DNA of 64,000 bases from Salinimicrobium sediminis (GTDB taxonomy: Bacteria > Bacteroidota > Bacteroidia > Flavobacteriales > Flavobacteriaceae), in assembly GCF_900215295.1 (NCBI RefSeq), contig NZ_OCMF01000003.1:310001-374000 (forward strand), in the 5' to 3' direction. Position 1 is the first letter of the stretch, and every line of letters starts with the position of its first letter. Shown piece after piece: positions 1 to 7,874 of this stretch. A program made the position numbers and the translations under genes. The notes under the pieces were generated by a model, which was not told where the DNA came from, did no database searches, and was given only the letters and a program-made list of their open reading frames with translations.

Positions 1-1
1 C

Positions 2-352
2 CTACCTTTCACTACTTTTTATTTCTATGAAAACTATGTAGTTTCAGAACCGCATGAAGGAATTGTTATTGGAGATTCAGAAATAGATCAAATTCGGGAA
101 ATCTGTGCAACTCATTATTCCAATAAAAAGTTTGTGTACATTTCGCACAGGATAAATAACTTCAGTGTGAATCCCATGGTGTACAAAAAATTGGGAGAAA
201 TGAAAAACATGGTTGGTTTCGGAGTTGTAAGTCAAAAAGTTTCCTCTTTAAATATGGCGGCATTCGAAAAAAATTTCTCTAAAGCTCCCTTCGAAATGTT
301 TCTTGACCTGGAAAAGGCAAAGGGGTGGATCCAGAAAATCTTGACAAGTTAG
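2..352 (+). CDS. hypothetical protein, 5' end outside window
   Basis: The reading frame is open from base 2 to the TAG at 350-352, so this is the last 116 codons of a gene that begins upstream of the window. A methionine at 134 is internal; the frame before it is open and reads as ordinary protein (…FYFYENYVVSEPHEG…). The visible part has alternating hydrophobic and charged segments and ends in a short helix-like tail (LEKAKGWIQKILTS). Small STAS/SpoIIAA-like cytosolic proteins of flavobacteria look similar, but I do not recognise the family with confidence. It lies on the far side of the histidine kinase from the integrase and may belong to the same integrated element. Confidence 0.6.
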   Translation, partial: LPFTTFYFYENYVVSEPHEGIVIGDSEIDQIREICATHYSNKKFVYISHRINNFSVNPMVYKKLGEMKNMVGFGVVSQKVSSLNMAAFEKNFSKAPFEMFLDLEKAKGWIQKILTS

Positions 353-661
353 AACGGAGTATTCTAAAAGAGATTTGGAGTTAATGATTTGATGGAGATT
401 GGGACTTGAAGGATTTCTTGGTTGCCTCACAACGTAGTATTAGTTCGGTAGATATGGGGCTTGCAGCACTCCGCTGCGCTGCGTTCGCTTCTAATTCCGG
501 AGTGATTAACTTATTTCGTTCATAGTAAGAAAGCAATCCTTAGGGCTTTCATTTGGAGTGGATGGTGTTTTCCCTCCTGATTATGCGAATTGTTTATTGG
601 TTTAAACTATTGGTTTGGATCTATTTCTTATTTTCGCTCTTTTCCCAAATTAATACCTACT
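353..661. other. gene-free stretch with a short dyad
   Basis: No credible gene. A 7-bp inverted repeat (CACTCCG at 468-474, CGGAGTG at 498-504) could form a hairpin with a 23-nt loop. The first part (about 365-425) is G/T/A-rich, with hints of the 7-bp periodicity seen elsewhere but too degenerate to call. No clear promoter element was found for the following kinase gene. Confidence 0.4.
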
Positions 662-1756
662 ATGACGAGCCCTACTCTCGAATATCAGCCTGATCTGGAA
701 GCGTTTTTTCGTTTGTCTCAGGATAATCTCTGTATTGCCGGATACGATGGCTACTTTAGAAAAGTAAACCCTGCCTTTCTAAAGCTTATGGGGTATAGTG
801 AGGAAGAATTGTTTGCTGTTCCCATAAGTTCTTTCGTACACCCGGAGGATAAAAATTTAACTGCCAAGACGAGATCTGTAATTCTGGATGATAAACCCCT
901 GCTGAATTTTGAGAACCGATACATCACTAAAGCTGGTGAAATAGTATGGCTTTCCTGGACTTCCATACCAGATCATGCTAAAGAACTTATCTATGCTGTT
1001 TCTAAAAATGTTACGCATAAGAAAAAACTGGAAGAGGATAGACAGCTGCTGATAAAGGATCTTACAGCCATAAATACTGGACTTAAACAGCTCTCTTATG
1101 CCATTTCTCATGATTTAAGATCCCCGGTAAGCAATATGATGTCGATCTTTAGTTTACTTGATCTTTCACAAATACAGGACGAAGAAAGCTTACTATATCT
1201 TGATTTACTCGAGAAATCAGTAAATGAGTTAAAGAATACCTTGGACGATCAGATGAAACTTTTAAAAGAGACCCTTTTACTTAGATCTTCCAAAGAACCT
1301 ATTCCTCTTATAGAGGTGTATCAGGCCACCACAGATTCCATTCGTAGCTTAATCAATAGTTCGGGTACTACAATTGTTATTGATTTTTCTGAAGTGGAAT
1401 TGCTATTTGGAAATAGCTTTTATCTGCATAGTATCTTTTTGAATCTCATCACCAATTCCATTAAATATGCAAAACCGGGAGTTCCTCCCGTGGTTAGCAT
1501 TACTTCCAAAAAAGCCGGAGATAATACCTCACTTCTTTTTACGGATAACGGAATAGGTTTTGACCTGGCAAAGAACGGAAGTAAAATATTCAGCCTGAAT
1601 CACGTCTTTACCGATCATAGTAATAGTCATGGCATTGGCCTTTACCTGATCAAAACTTATATGAACAGTGTGGGTGGCACTGTTGAGGTATCTAGTCAGA
1701 TAAATGAAGGATCTACCTTTTGCCTGACCTTTAAAGATCAGGATCTAAACTTGTAG
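662..1756 (+). CDS. PAS-domain sensor histidine kinase
   Basis: A 364-aa soluble sensor kinase without membrane segments. Residues about 10-125 form a PAS domain (…CIAGYDGYFRKVNPAF…, GYSEEEL, FVHPEDK). A short coiled linker leads to a HisKA dimerisation domain with H-box ISHDLRSP, putting the phospho-acceptor at about His150. The HATPase_c domain follows, with N box (NLITNSIKYA), G1 box (DNGIGFD) and G2 box (HGIGLYL). The frame is open from 590, but the ATG at 662 (MTSPTLEYQ) is preferred because the upstream 24 codons are unlike a PAS start. No response regulator lies beside it, so it is an orphan kinase. Flavobacterial kinases of this layout often sense redox or small ligands through PAS; the signal here is unknown. 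Confidence 0.85.
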   Translation: MTSPTLEYQPDLEAFFRLSQDNLCIAGYDGYFRKVNPAFLKLMGYSEEELFAVPISSFVHPEDKNLTAKTRSVILDDKPLLNFENRYITKAGEIVWLSWTSIPDHAKELIYAVSKNVTHKKKLEEDRQLLIKDLTAINTGLKQLSYAISHDLRSPVSNMMSIFSLLDLSQIQDEESLLYLDLLEKSVNELKNTLDDQMKLLKETLLLRSSKEPIPLIEVYQATTDSIRSLINSSGTTIVIDFSEVELLFGNSFYLHSIFLNLITNSIKYAKPGVPPVVSITSKKAGDNTSLLFTDNGIGFDLAKNGSKIFSLNHVFTDHSNSHGIGLYLIKTYMNSVGGTVEVSSQINEGSTFCLTFKDQDLNL

Positions 1757-1793
1757 GTTTTTCCGCTCATTTTTATAAGCCGCGGTTAAGATT

Positions 1794-3050
1794 TTACTCT
1801 TTTATCTGCTCCTTAGAGATAATTTCTTTTTCTTTAGCTGCCAGTTTTACCCTCAATTCTTTCATATCATCACTAATTTTGCGGTCAACAATTTTAGCAT
1901 AATGCTGAGTAGTTCTAAGGTCTTTGTGGCCTAACATTTTACTTACTGATTCAATGGGAACACCATTGGTCAATGTAATAGTTGTAGCAAAAGTATGTCG
2001 GGCCAGGTGAGTGGTGAGAGGTTTTCTGATACCGCACATCATCGCTATTTCTTTTAAAAACGCATTGGATTTTTGGTTGCTGAGAACGGGCAGGATACAA
2101 TCCCCTTTTCGCACTTCCGGATGATCTTGATAACGCTCGATGATTTCTTCGGCAACTGGTAATAATGGAATGCTGCTAAGAGACTTTGTTTTCGTTCTTT
2201 TAATGCGAATCCATTTCCCGCCGTCTATACCCTTGGTGATATCGGCGCTACTTAATTTTTTTACATCCGAATAGGCAAGGCCTGTATAACAACTGAAAAC
2301 AAACATGTCTCGCACCAGCTTTAGACGGTCCATGTGAAGATCTTTATTGATCAGCATTTGTACTTCTTCTTCATTTAGAAATTCCCTTTCCACCGGTTCA
2401 AACTGAACTTTATAATTATAGAATGGATCTCTGTCCATCCATTGATTAGCTAAGGCAATACGAATGATCTTTTTAAAGTTGTTGACATACTTCAAGGCTG
2501 AATTATGATTGCACTCCCGTTTAGTCTTGAGAAAATATTCAAACTTGGCAATAAAATGGTGGTTGATTTCATTCATAGGATAATCGTGGGTCTTATATTC
2601 TTCATGGATGAATTGCTCCACATGATTAAAACAGGTCCAGTATCTCTTAGCAGTGCTCTTAGAAATACTCCTATCTGAAAGCCGGTCCATTTGCTCATTA
2701 TGCTCCTTAAACACCTTTAGGGTCATTTTTGGTCTCGGCTTATTTTCACCTTTAAATTCTTCAAGAATACTTTTTAGAGTTATTTCAAAATCTTTTTCGA
2801 CGAGGCCCTGGTGTATTTTCCTAATTTTATTCCTGAGAACATTAATATAATCATTCAGTTCAGTCGCTTCCGGGCTTTTTCCTAAAGCTTTTTCAGATTT
2901 TGGACTCCATTTCCCGAAGTCAATTTTTCGGCTAATACTAATGTCAGATCGCTTGTTATTAACCGTTATCCGCATATAAACATCACCGTCTGTGGTCTTT
3001 TTACTTCTACTTTTTCTAACGAAGAATGTGAGCTGGTACTGAGTGTGCAT
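1794..3050 (-). CDS. tyrosine recombinase / site-specific integrase (Bacteroidota type)
   Basis: A 418-aa phage/conjugative-element-type integrase. The N-terminal arm-binding domain (QYQLTFFVRKSRSKKTTDG) is followed by a SAM-like core-binding domain (about 100-215) and the catalytic domain. The HxxR motif is HLARHTFAT (about residue 347), the second His is in MLGHKDLRTT and the nucleophile is Tyr in QHYAKI (about 384). The position of the first catalytic Arg (usual TGLRxSE) reads TGLAYSD, so Arg I is missing, as known for IntDOT-like recombinases of Bacteroidetes. Start: ATG at 3048-3050; the longer frame begins upstream with a poor N terminus. It sits about 250 bp from the tmRNA 3' end on the same strand, the usual place of an integrase that has used ssrA as attachment site. 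Confidence 0.9.
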   Translation of the reverse strand: MHTQYQLTFFVRKSRSKKTTDGDVYMRITVNNKRSDISISRKIDFGKWSPKSEKALGKSPEATELNDYINVLRNKIRKIHQGLVEKDFEITLKSILEEFKGENKPRPKMTLKVFKEHNEQMDRLSDRSISKSTAKRYWTCFNHVEQFIHEEYKTHDYPMNEINHHFIAKFEYFLKTKRECNHNSALKYVNNFKKIIRIALANQWMDRDPFYNYKVQFEPVEREFLNEEEVQMLINKDLHMDRLKLVRDMFVFSCYTGLAYSDVKKLSSADITKGIDGGKWIRIKRTKTKSLSSIPLLPVAEEIIERYQDHPEVRKGDCILPVLSNQKSNAFLKEIAMMCGIRKPLTTHLARHTFATTITLTNGVPIESVSKMLGHKDLRTTQHYAKIVDRKISDDMKELRVKLAAKEKEIISKEQIKE

Positions 3051-3152
3051 TTTTTTGGTCTTTAAATTCGGTTTTAAAGTACTAAAAAAGCACATGCGAT
3101 TTTAAATTTTAATAGTTTGTAAAGAATTGGTTTACAGGGGTTTTAGCTCCTT

Positions 3153-3213
3153 CCAGTGTGCAATTTTTGAAGAAAAAATTGGTCGCCGGATTGCACACTG
3201 GGAATGTGCAATT
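3153..3213. repeat. nested inverted repeats between integrase and tmRNA
   Basis: CCAGTGTGCAAT (3153-3164) is perfectly repeated in inverse at 3190-3201. A smaller dyad (CAATTTTT/AAAAATTG, loop GAAG) lies inside and a further TGTGCAATT follows at 3205. There is no T-run, so it is more likely a protein site or attachment-region structure than a terminator. Its role is unknown. Confidence 0.6.
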
Positions 3214-3243
3214 ATTTGATATGAAATGACATTGTTAAAAATG

Positions 3244-3278
3244 AAAAACCCCGTAAACACTAGGATTACGGGGTTTTT
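3244..3278 (-). terminator. Rho-independent terminator of ssrA
   Basis: Perfect 13-bp stem (AAAAACCCCGTAA / TTACGGGGTTTTT) with a 9-nt loop, 24 nt past the tmRNA 3' end on the minus strand and ending in Ts. It is symmetrical enough to work from the other side too. Confidence 0.85.
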
Positions 3279-3301
3279 GAATTTGAAACTCGTCCAAAAA
3301 G

Positions 3302-3698
3302 TGGAGTCGGAGGGGTTCGAACCCTCGTCCAAACAAGCAATTCAGAAGCTTTCTACACGTTTAGTTTTCGCTTGTTTTTCGATGCACAGCCGGCCGAAAA
3401 CCACCAACTGTACACTTATCCTCAATTAAGTTTCGAAACCGCATCAAGGCCCTGCAGTCTCTATATTTACTTTGTCGGTGCCTCTGGTGTGAGTGCCGTA
3501 AATCAAGGCCCTCACGAGACATCTTGGCTCCCTACCTTGTAGGGACTAGAGCAATCCTACTATGATTCGGATTATGCTGCCAAGGCGTAGTTATTCTCGC
3601 CGTTTAAAAAGTGTGAAAAATGAGATTTACGAGCTATTTCCCAGCGCTCGACGTGCTTACAACTCAATTAGACTCGCTGTCAAAACCAAGTCGACCCC
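3302..3698 (-). ncRNA. ssrA: transfer-messenger RNA (tmRNA)
   Basis: About 397 nt. The 5' end GGGGTCG pairs with the 3' CGACTCC to give the tRNA-like acceptor stem, and the T arm GGGTTCGAACCC is intact. The tag reading frame at 3601-3572 reads GGC GAG AAT AAC TAC GCC TTG GCA GCA TAA, that is GENNYALAA (resume Ala supplied by the charged tmRNA), the tag known from flavobacteria. CCA is not fully encoded. tmRNA with SmpB rescues stalled ribosomes and tags the nascent peptide for proteolysis. The 3' end is a common integration site and an integrase gene lies just beyond it. A 10-bp direct repeat CTCGTCCAAA (3289-3298 and 3324-3333) flanks the T arm region. Confidence 0.97.
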
Positions 3699-3784
3699 AA
3701 TATGTAAAGAACTTCTGCAATAATATTGCATTTTCCATGCCATTTTTCCAATATTGACAGAAGGACAAAGTTAAGAAATAATTT

Positions 3785-3896
3785 GAAGTTAGAGGTACGA
3801 AGTTAGAAGTACGGGTTGGGATAACTCGCAACTCGCAACTAGCAACTCGCAACTCGCAACTAGCAACTAGCAACTCGCAACCCGACACCCGCAACT
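3785..3896. repeat. heptad repeat array, 16 units
   Basis: Sixteen consecutive 7-bp units in perfect phase. The first part uses GAAGTTA/GAAGTAC-type units and the second CGCAACT/AGCAACT units. The AGTT core of the first half is complementary to the AACT core of the second, so the array is a loose inverted repeat. It lies between the tmRNA 5' end and the next gene on the other strand. Confidence 0.9.
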
Positions 3897-3965
3897 GCCA
3901 AATTACAGTTCGGTAAAGTCTTGGCTCCTGATTCTTGTTTCTTTTTAATCGCCCCTTATAATTGC

Positions 3966-3973
3966 TATCTTTG
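3966..3973 (+). promoter_or_regulatory. -7 promoter element TATCTTTG
   Basis: Exact match to the Bacteroidota sigma consensus TAnnTTTG, 30 bp before the ATG at 4004. No convincing -33 TTG at the usual spacing. Confidence 0.55.
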
Positions 3974-4003
3974 AAACTATCCAAACAAATAAAAGTATTT
4001 TTA

Positions 4004-5221
4004 ATGATAAAATTCGGACTTATAAAGGAGCGAAAGACCCCGCCCGATCGCCGGGTGGTTTTTTCACCACTAAAGCTTGCAGCTGCGCGTGATGCCTTCC
4101 CCGAAGCCTCTTTTTTAGTAGAAAGTTCAGAGCTTCGCATCTTTCCCGATGAAGCATACCGCCAACAGGGATTTGAGGTTACAGAAGATATGACCTCCTG
4201 TGATGTGTTGTTGGGGGTGAAAGAAGTGCCCCTGCCTCATCTCATTCCTAATAAAAAATACTTTTTCTTCTCCCATACCATAAAGAAGCAACCCTATAAC
4301 CGGGATCTTTTGAGGGAGATCCTTAAAAATAATATTGAACTCTATGATCATGAAGTGATCATCAATAAGAGAGGCGGGCGATTAATAGGCTTTGGAAGAT
4401 ATGCCGGCCTTGTGGGGGCCTATAATGGTTTCCGCGGAATAGGTCTCAAAAATGGCATTTTTGAACTCCCTAAAGCAGAAGTTCTTCCAGATCTTAATGC
4501 CATGTTGGCAGAGCTCGATAAAATTTCTGTTCCGCCGTTAAAGATCGTTCTTTCCGGAAACGGAAAGGTGGCGCATGGCGCGTGCGAGATCCTGGACCAC
4601 CTTAAAATTGACAAAGTAGACGTTGATGATTTTCTTAATAAAGACTTTGAAGGTCCTGTTTACTGCCAGATTGATGTGCTTGATTACAACAAACGCATTG
4701 AGGGAGGAAAGGGCACCAATAAAGAGTTTTACAAGCATCCTGAAAAATATAAGTCTGATTTTCTTCGGTTCGCACAAGCCGCCGATTTTTTTATAGCCGG
4801 TCATTTCTACGGCGAGGGAGCCCCGGTATTTTTCACTGCTGAAGATGCCAGGAGACATGATTTCAGGATAAAATATGTAGCTGATATTTCCTGTGATATC
4901 AATGGTCCTATTGCCAGTACCATACGACCTTCTACCATTGCAGAACCATTTTATGGCTATGATGCCGACGGTGAACGGGAGGTAGATTTTCGGGAGGATA
5001 AGGCCATTCTTGTTATGGCTGTAGATAATCTTCCCTGCGAATTGCCAAAAGATGCCAGTGAAGGCTTTGGAGAAATGTTTCTGAAGCATGTAATCCCTGC
5101 ATTCTTTAATGGGGATAAGGACGGTATTTTAGAAAGAGCCAGGATGACCCAAAATGGGAAACTTACACCCCGTTTTGAATACCTCACAGATTATGTAAAA
5201 GGCGAAGAAATAGGCATATGA
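4004..5221 (+). CDS. saccharopine/alanine dehydrogenase-like NAD(P)-dependent oxidoreductase
   Basis: A 405-aa protein with the N-terminal fold of alanine dehydrogenase/transhydrogenase and yeast-type saccharopine dehydrogenase (FGLIKERKTPPDRRVVFSP; …CDVLLGVKEVP…; YFFFSHTIKKQ). The residues that bind the keto-acid substrate in those families (the Arg in the ERK region, the His in the SHT motif) are visible. A nucleotide-binding segment follows at about 180-200 (IVLSGNGKVAHGACEIL), slightly unlike a standard GxGxxG. The reaction would be NAD(P)-linked oxidative deamination or cleavage of an amino-acid derivative; the substrate is not identifiable. Start: ATG at 4004; upstream in-frame codons are non-conserved. 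The stop overlaps the next start (ATGA), so the two genes are translationally coupled. Confidence 0.75.
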   Translation: MIKFGLIKERKTPPDRRVVFSPLKLAAARDAFPEASFLVESSELRIFPDEAYRQQGFEVTEDMTSCDVLLGVKEVPLPHLIPNKKYFFFSHTIKKQPYNRDLLREILKNNIELYDHEVIINKRGGRLIGFGRYAGLVGAYNGFRGIGLKNGIFELPKAEVLPDLNAMLAELDKISVPPLKIVLSGNGKVAHGACEILDHLKIDKVDVDDFLNKDFEGPVYCQIDVLDYNKRIEGGKGTNKEFYKHPEKYKSDFLRFAQAADFFIAGHFYGEGAPVFFTAEDARRHDFRIKYVADISCDINGPIASTIRPSTIAEPFYGYDADGEREVDFREDKAILVMAVDNLPCELPKDASEGFGEMFLKHVIPAFFNGDKDGILERARMTQNGKLTPRFEYLTDYVKGEEIGI

Positions 5222-6048
5222 ACAAACCGGTACTTAATCTTTTGATCCTGCTTTTTGCTGCCTTTCCCGTGGAGGCGCAGCTCAAAGTGATGAGCTACAA
5301 TATCAAGTATGCCAACGAAAATGATGGAGAGAACAGCTGGTCACAAAGGAAGGATCATCTGGCATCTCAAATTCAGTTTTACGAACCTCACATTTTTGGA
5401 GTACAGGAGGCATTGCATAGTCAACTGGAATTTTTAAGTGGCGAATTGTCGGGTTATGATTACTTCGGAAAGGGTCGTGATGATGGAGCTGAAAAAGGGG
5501 AATTCAGTGCTATTTTTTACAAGACTCAAAAGTTTGAACTTCTGGAACAGGGAACCTTCTGGCTCTCACCAACGCCCGAAACTCCCGGAAAAGGTTGGGA
5601 TGCAGATTATCCAAGGGTTTGCACCTACGGAAAGTTCAGGGAAAAGAAAACCGGCAAAGAATTCTGGGTTTTTAATACTCATTTTGACCATGTGGGAGTT
5701 ATAGCAAGAGCAGAAAGTGCGCAATTGATCCACAGCAAAATCCGTGAACTCAACAAGGAAGAAAAACCAGTGATCCTCATGGGGGATCTCAACCTGGAAC
5801 CGGACACAAAAGAGATCAACTTCCTCTCCGGACAATACAACGATTCAAAAAAGGCAGCTGAAAAGGTTTTTGGTCCCGAAGGTACATTTAACGGGTACGA
5901 TTTTCTTTCCCCCGTCACCCGGCGAATTGATTACATTTTTACTACCCATGGGATAAGGGTGAAAAAATATGCGGTACTAAGTGATTCTAAAGATCTGCGG
6001 TATCCTTCAGATCATCTTCCGGTTTTCGTAAAGCTGAAACTTCCTTAA
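5218..6048 (+). CDS. secreted endonuclease/exonuclease/phosphatase-family protein
   Basis: A 276-aa protein with a signal peptide (LNLLILLFAAFPVEAQ, about 1-20). The metal-dependent EEP fold shows its motifs in order: MSYNIKY (Asn), GVQEAL (catalytic Glu), NTHFDH, GDLNLEP (Asp and Asn) and C-terminal SDHLPV (Asp-His). Members hydrolyse phosphodiesters or phosphomonoesters of nucleic acids, lipids or sugars; the periplasmic flavobacterial members have no fixed substrate. Its ATG overlaps the stop of the upstream dehydrogenase gene by ATGA. A bidirectional terminator follows at 6068. Family assignment is firm, substrate unknown. Confidence 0.88.
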   Translation: MNKPVLNLLILLFAAFPVEAQLKVMSYNIKYANENDGENSWSQRKDHLASQIQFYEPHIFGVQEALHSQLEFLSGELSGYDYFGKGRDDGAEKGEFSAIFYKTQKFELLEQGTFWLSPTPETPGKGWDADYPRVCTYGKFREKKTGKEFWVFNTHFDHVGVIARAESAQLIHSKIRELNKEEKPVILMGDLNLEPDTKEINFLSGQYNDSKKAAEKVFGPEGTFNGYDFLSPVTRRIDYIFTTHGIRVKKYAVLSDSKDLRYPSDHLPVFVKLKLP

Positions 6049-6067
6049 AAGGACTTTTTTGAAAGCA

Positions 6068-6094
6068 AAAAGCCACGAAAATCGTGGCTTTTTT
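6068..6094. terminator. bidirectional terminator
   Basis: AAAGCCACGA / TCGTGGCTTT with an AAA loop, A-run before and T-run after. It serves both the plus-strand hydrolase gene and the convergent channel gene. Confidence 0.9.
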
Positions 6095-6113
6095 ATCCTT
6101 TTTGCTGAAGGAT

Positions 6114-7565
6114 CTAGGTTGGATTTATAGGATCATTCGGGCCGGATCCTGCAGGTCCGTTGTTATCCGGATCCCGTGATGGATTATCTCTTCTGGAATT
6201 AGATCCCTGGTTATCCCCCGGTTTGGGTGGATTTGGTTTTGCAGGATTGCTTCCGGTAATGCCTCCCGGATTGTCACCCGAAATTCCTCCGGGTTTTGGA
6301 GTACTGGCATTTCCGGCTCCTGTTCCTTTAGGAAGGAAAGCGCTGCCGGTATTCCTTACATCAGGATTGTCTTTGTTGGGATCTCTGGCTTCCGAAGCTT
6401 CTTTTCTGAACTTCTGAATGATATCTTTAAAATGCTCTCCTGCAGCCTCACGGCCTCCTAATCCATAACTTAAAGCAACGGCAACTGCAATCGCTCCCAG
6501 GATCAATCCGAAGGCAAGCTCCACGATCTCATTGGCAATACCCATGGTACGAAGTGCAATGGCTATGAACAGCGCTAAAGAAGCCCATCTTACAACTCCC
6601 GCAATAAAATTGTTTTTGCTGGAGCGGGTCATGGTATTGTAGATCAACAGAGAAATGTAATTACCAATAGCAAGGATGATAAGCCCGAATAGGATTTGTC
6701 CGGTGATCTCCAGGATCTGGTGTAGAATTTCGGTCAATCTTGACAAGCCCAGTATTTCTACCGCGGTAATAATTCCGAAGAAGACAAGGAAGAAATAGAT
6801 AAGATTTGCCACGAGTTTGGACAGGGATTGCCCTGCGCCTATCATATTATGGATCTGTATCTTTTCTGCAGTGCGGTCAAGCCCCATGCTTTTGAAAAGG
6901 TCTTCCAGGAAATTCGCAAGGTACTTTCCACCCCAAACAAACACAATAAGAATTAGAGCTGCGATCACGATCTCTCCTATGAGTTCTGTGAATCCATAAA
7001 GGATATCATTGGCAGGTTCTGATATTGCATCCAGCTGTAAGGTGTTGAAGGCCTGGATTAGGAAGGGGACAAAAATGACAATAAAAACGATCTTGCGAAT
7101 TATGTTCACCAGTTTATCGGTGTCCTTAAAGCCGGTCTTGTCAACCCATCTGTCAACTATGTCGCCCCCTATGTAGATCAAATTGGAAACAAATTTTGCG
7201 AGGATGTATCCAATAAAAGCAATTAGCACCGCACCTATAAGATTAGGAATGAACATTAGGAATTCGTTGACCATATTTTCCAATGGGGTAAGAACTTCAC
7301 TAATGCCAAGGATCTCAAGAACGATCAATAGCACAATGATCATGATGAGGTAATAGAAAATATTGGCTACAAAAACGTTGGTGTCTTTATTGTTTCCTCT
7401 TCCAAAAACCCTTTCATCCCAGGAAGTTTTTCTAAGTAATTTTACTATAACGGCTTTAATGCCTTTCGCGATCAACCAACCTACCAGGAGTACCAGCAAA
7501 GCTGCAAGAAGATCGGGCAAGAAATTGGCGATACGATCGCCAATGTGTTCCAATTGTGTTTCCAT
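6114..7565 (-). CDS. mechanosensitive-channel-type membrane protein (conserved TM helix repeats)
   Basis: A 483-aa polytopic protein. Residues about 15-380 contain repeated glycine-rich hydrophobic segments (LLVLLVGWLIAKGIKAVIVKLL, shortened here; IGAVLIAFIGYILAKFV; ILFGLIILAIGNYIS) typical of the small-conductance 'conserved TM helix' family related to MscS. The segment GLILGAIAVAVALSYGLGGR resembles the pore-lining helix and glycine-rich end of MscS. The last ~100 residues are an extended hydrophilic tail of N, P, G, D and S (about 400-483), of low complexity and probably disordered. It is monocistronic between a bidirectional terminator and a 300-bp leader. Likely role: relief of turgor at the inner membrane. 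Confidence 0.8.
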   Translation of the reverse strand: METQLEHIGDRIANFLPDLLAALLVLLVGWLIAKGIKAVIVKLLRKTSWDERVFGRGNNKDTNVFVANIFYYLIMIIVLLIVLEILGISEVLTPLENMVNEFLMFIPNLIGAVLIAFIGYILAKFVSNLIYIGGDIVDRWVDKTGFKDTDKLVNIIRKIVFIVIFVPFLIQAFNTLQLDAISEPANDILYGFTELIGEIVIAALILIVFVWGGKYLANFLEDLFKSMGLDRTAEKIQIHNMIGAGQSLSKLVANLIYFFLVFFGIITAVEILGLSRLTEILHQILEITGQILFGLIILAIGNYISLLIYNTMTRSSKNNFIAGVVRWASLALFIAIALRTMGIANEIVELAFGLILGAIAVAVALSYGLGGREAAGEHFKDIIQKFRKEASEARDPNKDNPDVRNTGSAFLPKGTGAGNASTPKPGGISGDNPGGITGSNPAKPNPPKPGDNQGSNSRRDNPSRDPDNNGPAGSGPNDPINPT

Positions 7566-7874
7566 AATTTATTCTTTTTTTAAGATAGTTAGTCTTTGAA
7601 GTTAAATTAAAAAGCACTTATGCCACAGTTACTTAACAAGAGTTTAAAAAAAATTTTGGGGTTGTTGTTAATATTTTTTTAATCAGAATTTGAAGATTTG
7701 TGACAGACGAAATTAGGTGTAGCAAGGGCTGAAAGGAATTGCCGATTTTCAGAAAAAATCTGAAATTTTTTTTCAACAGTGTTTAGTTAATAAGAAAGCA
7801 ATGAGCCCTCTTTTATAACTGCGGAATTAAAATAACTTTACTCCTCTTTCAAGTTAAAACAAAAACAAAACGCC
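7566..7874. other. AT-rich divergent intergenic region
   Basis: It separates the divergent channel and RNR genes. I see no cobalamin-riboswitch core (no B12 box) and no strong hairpin. TAACTTTA at about 7832-7839 is a near match to TAnnTTTG and could be the RNR promoter. Confidence 0.35.

Noticed and set aside
857-1111. Minus-strand frame inside the histidine kinase
   Set aside because: Shadow of the kinase gene in another frame; no domain.
3785-3896. Heptad array as a CRISPR array
   Set aside because: Units are 7 bp and contiguous, without spacers; no cas genes in the window.
3664-4140. Minus-strand 158-codon frame across the tmRNA 5' end and the heptad array
   Set aside because: Its repeats (ELLVASC-type) are only the 7-bp array read in frame over 21 bp; it overlaps ssrA and the dehydrogenase start.
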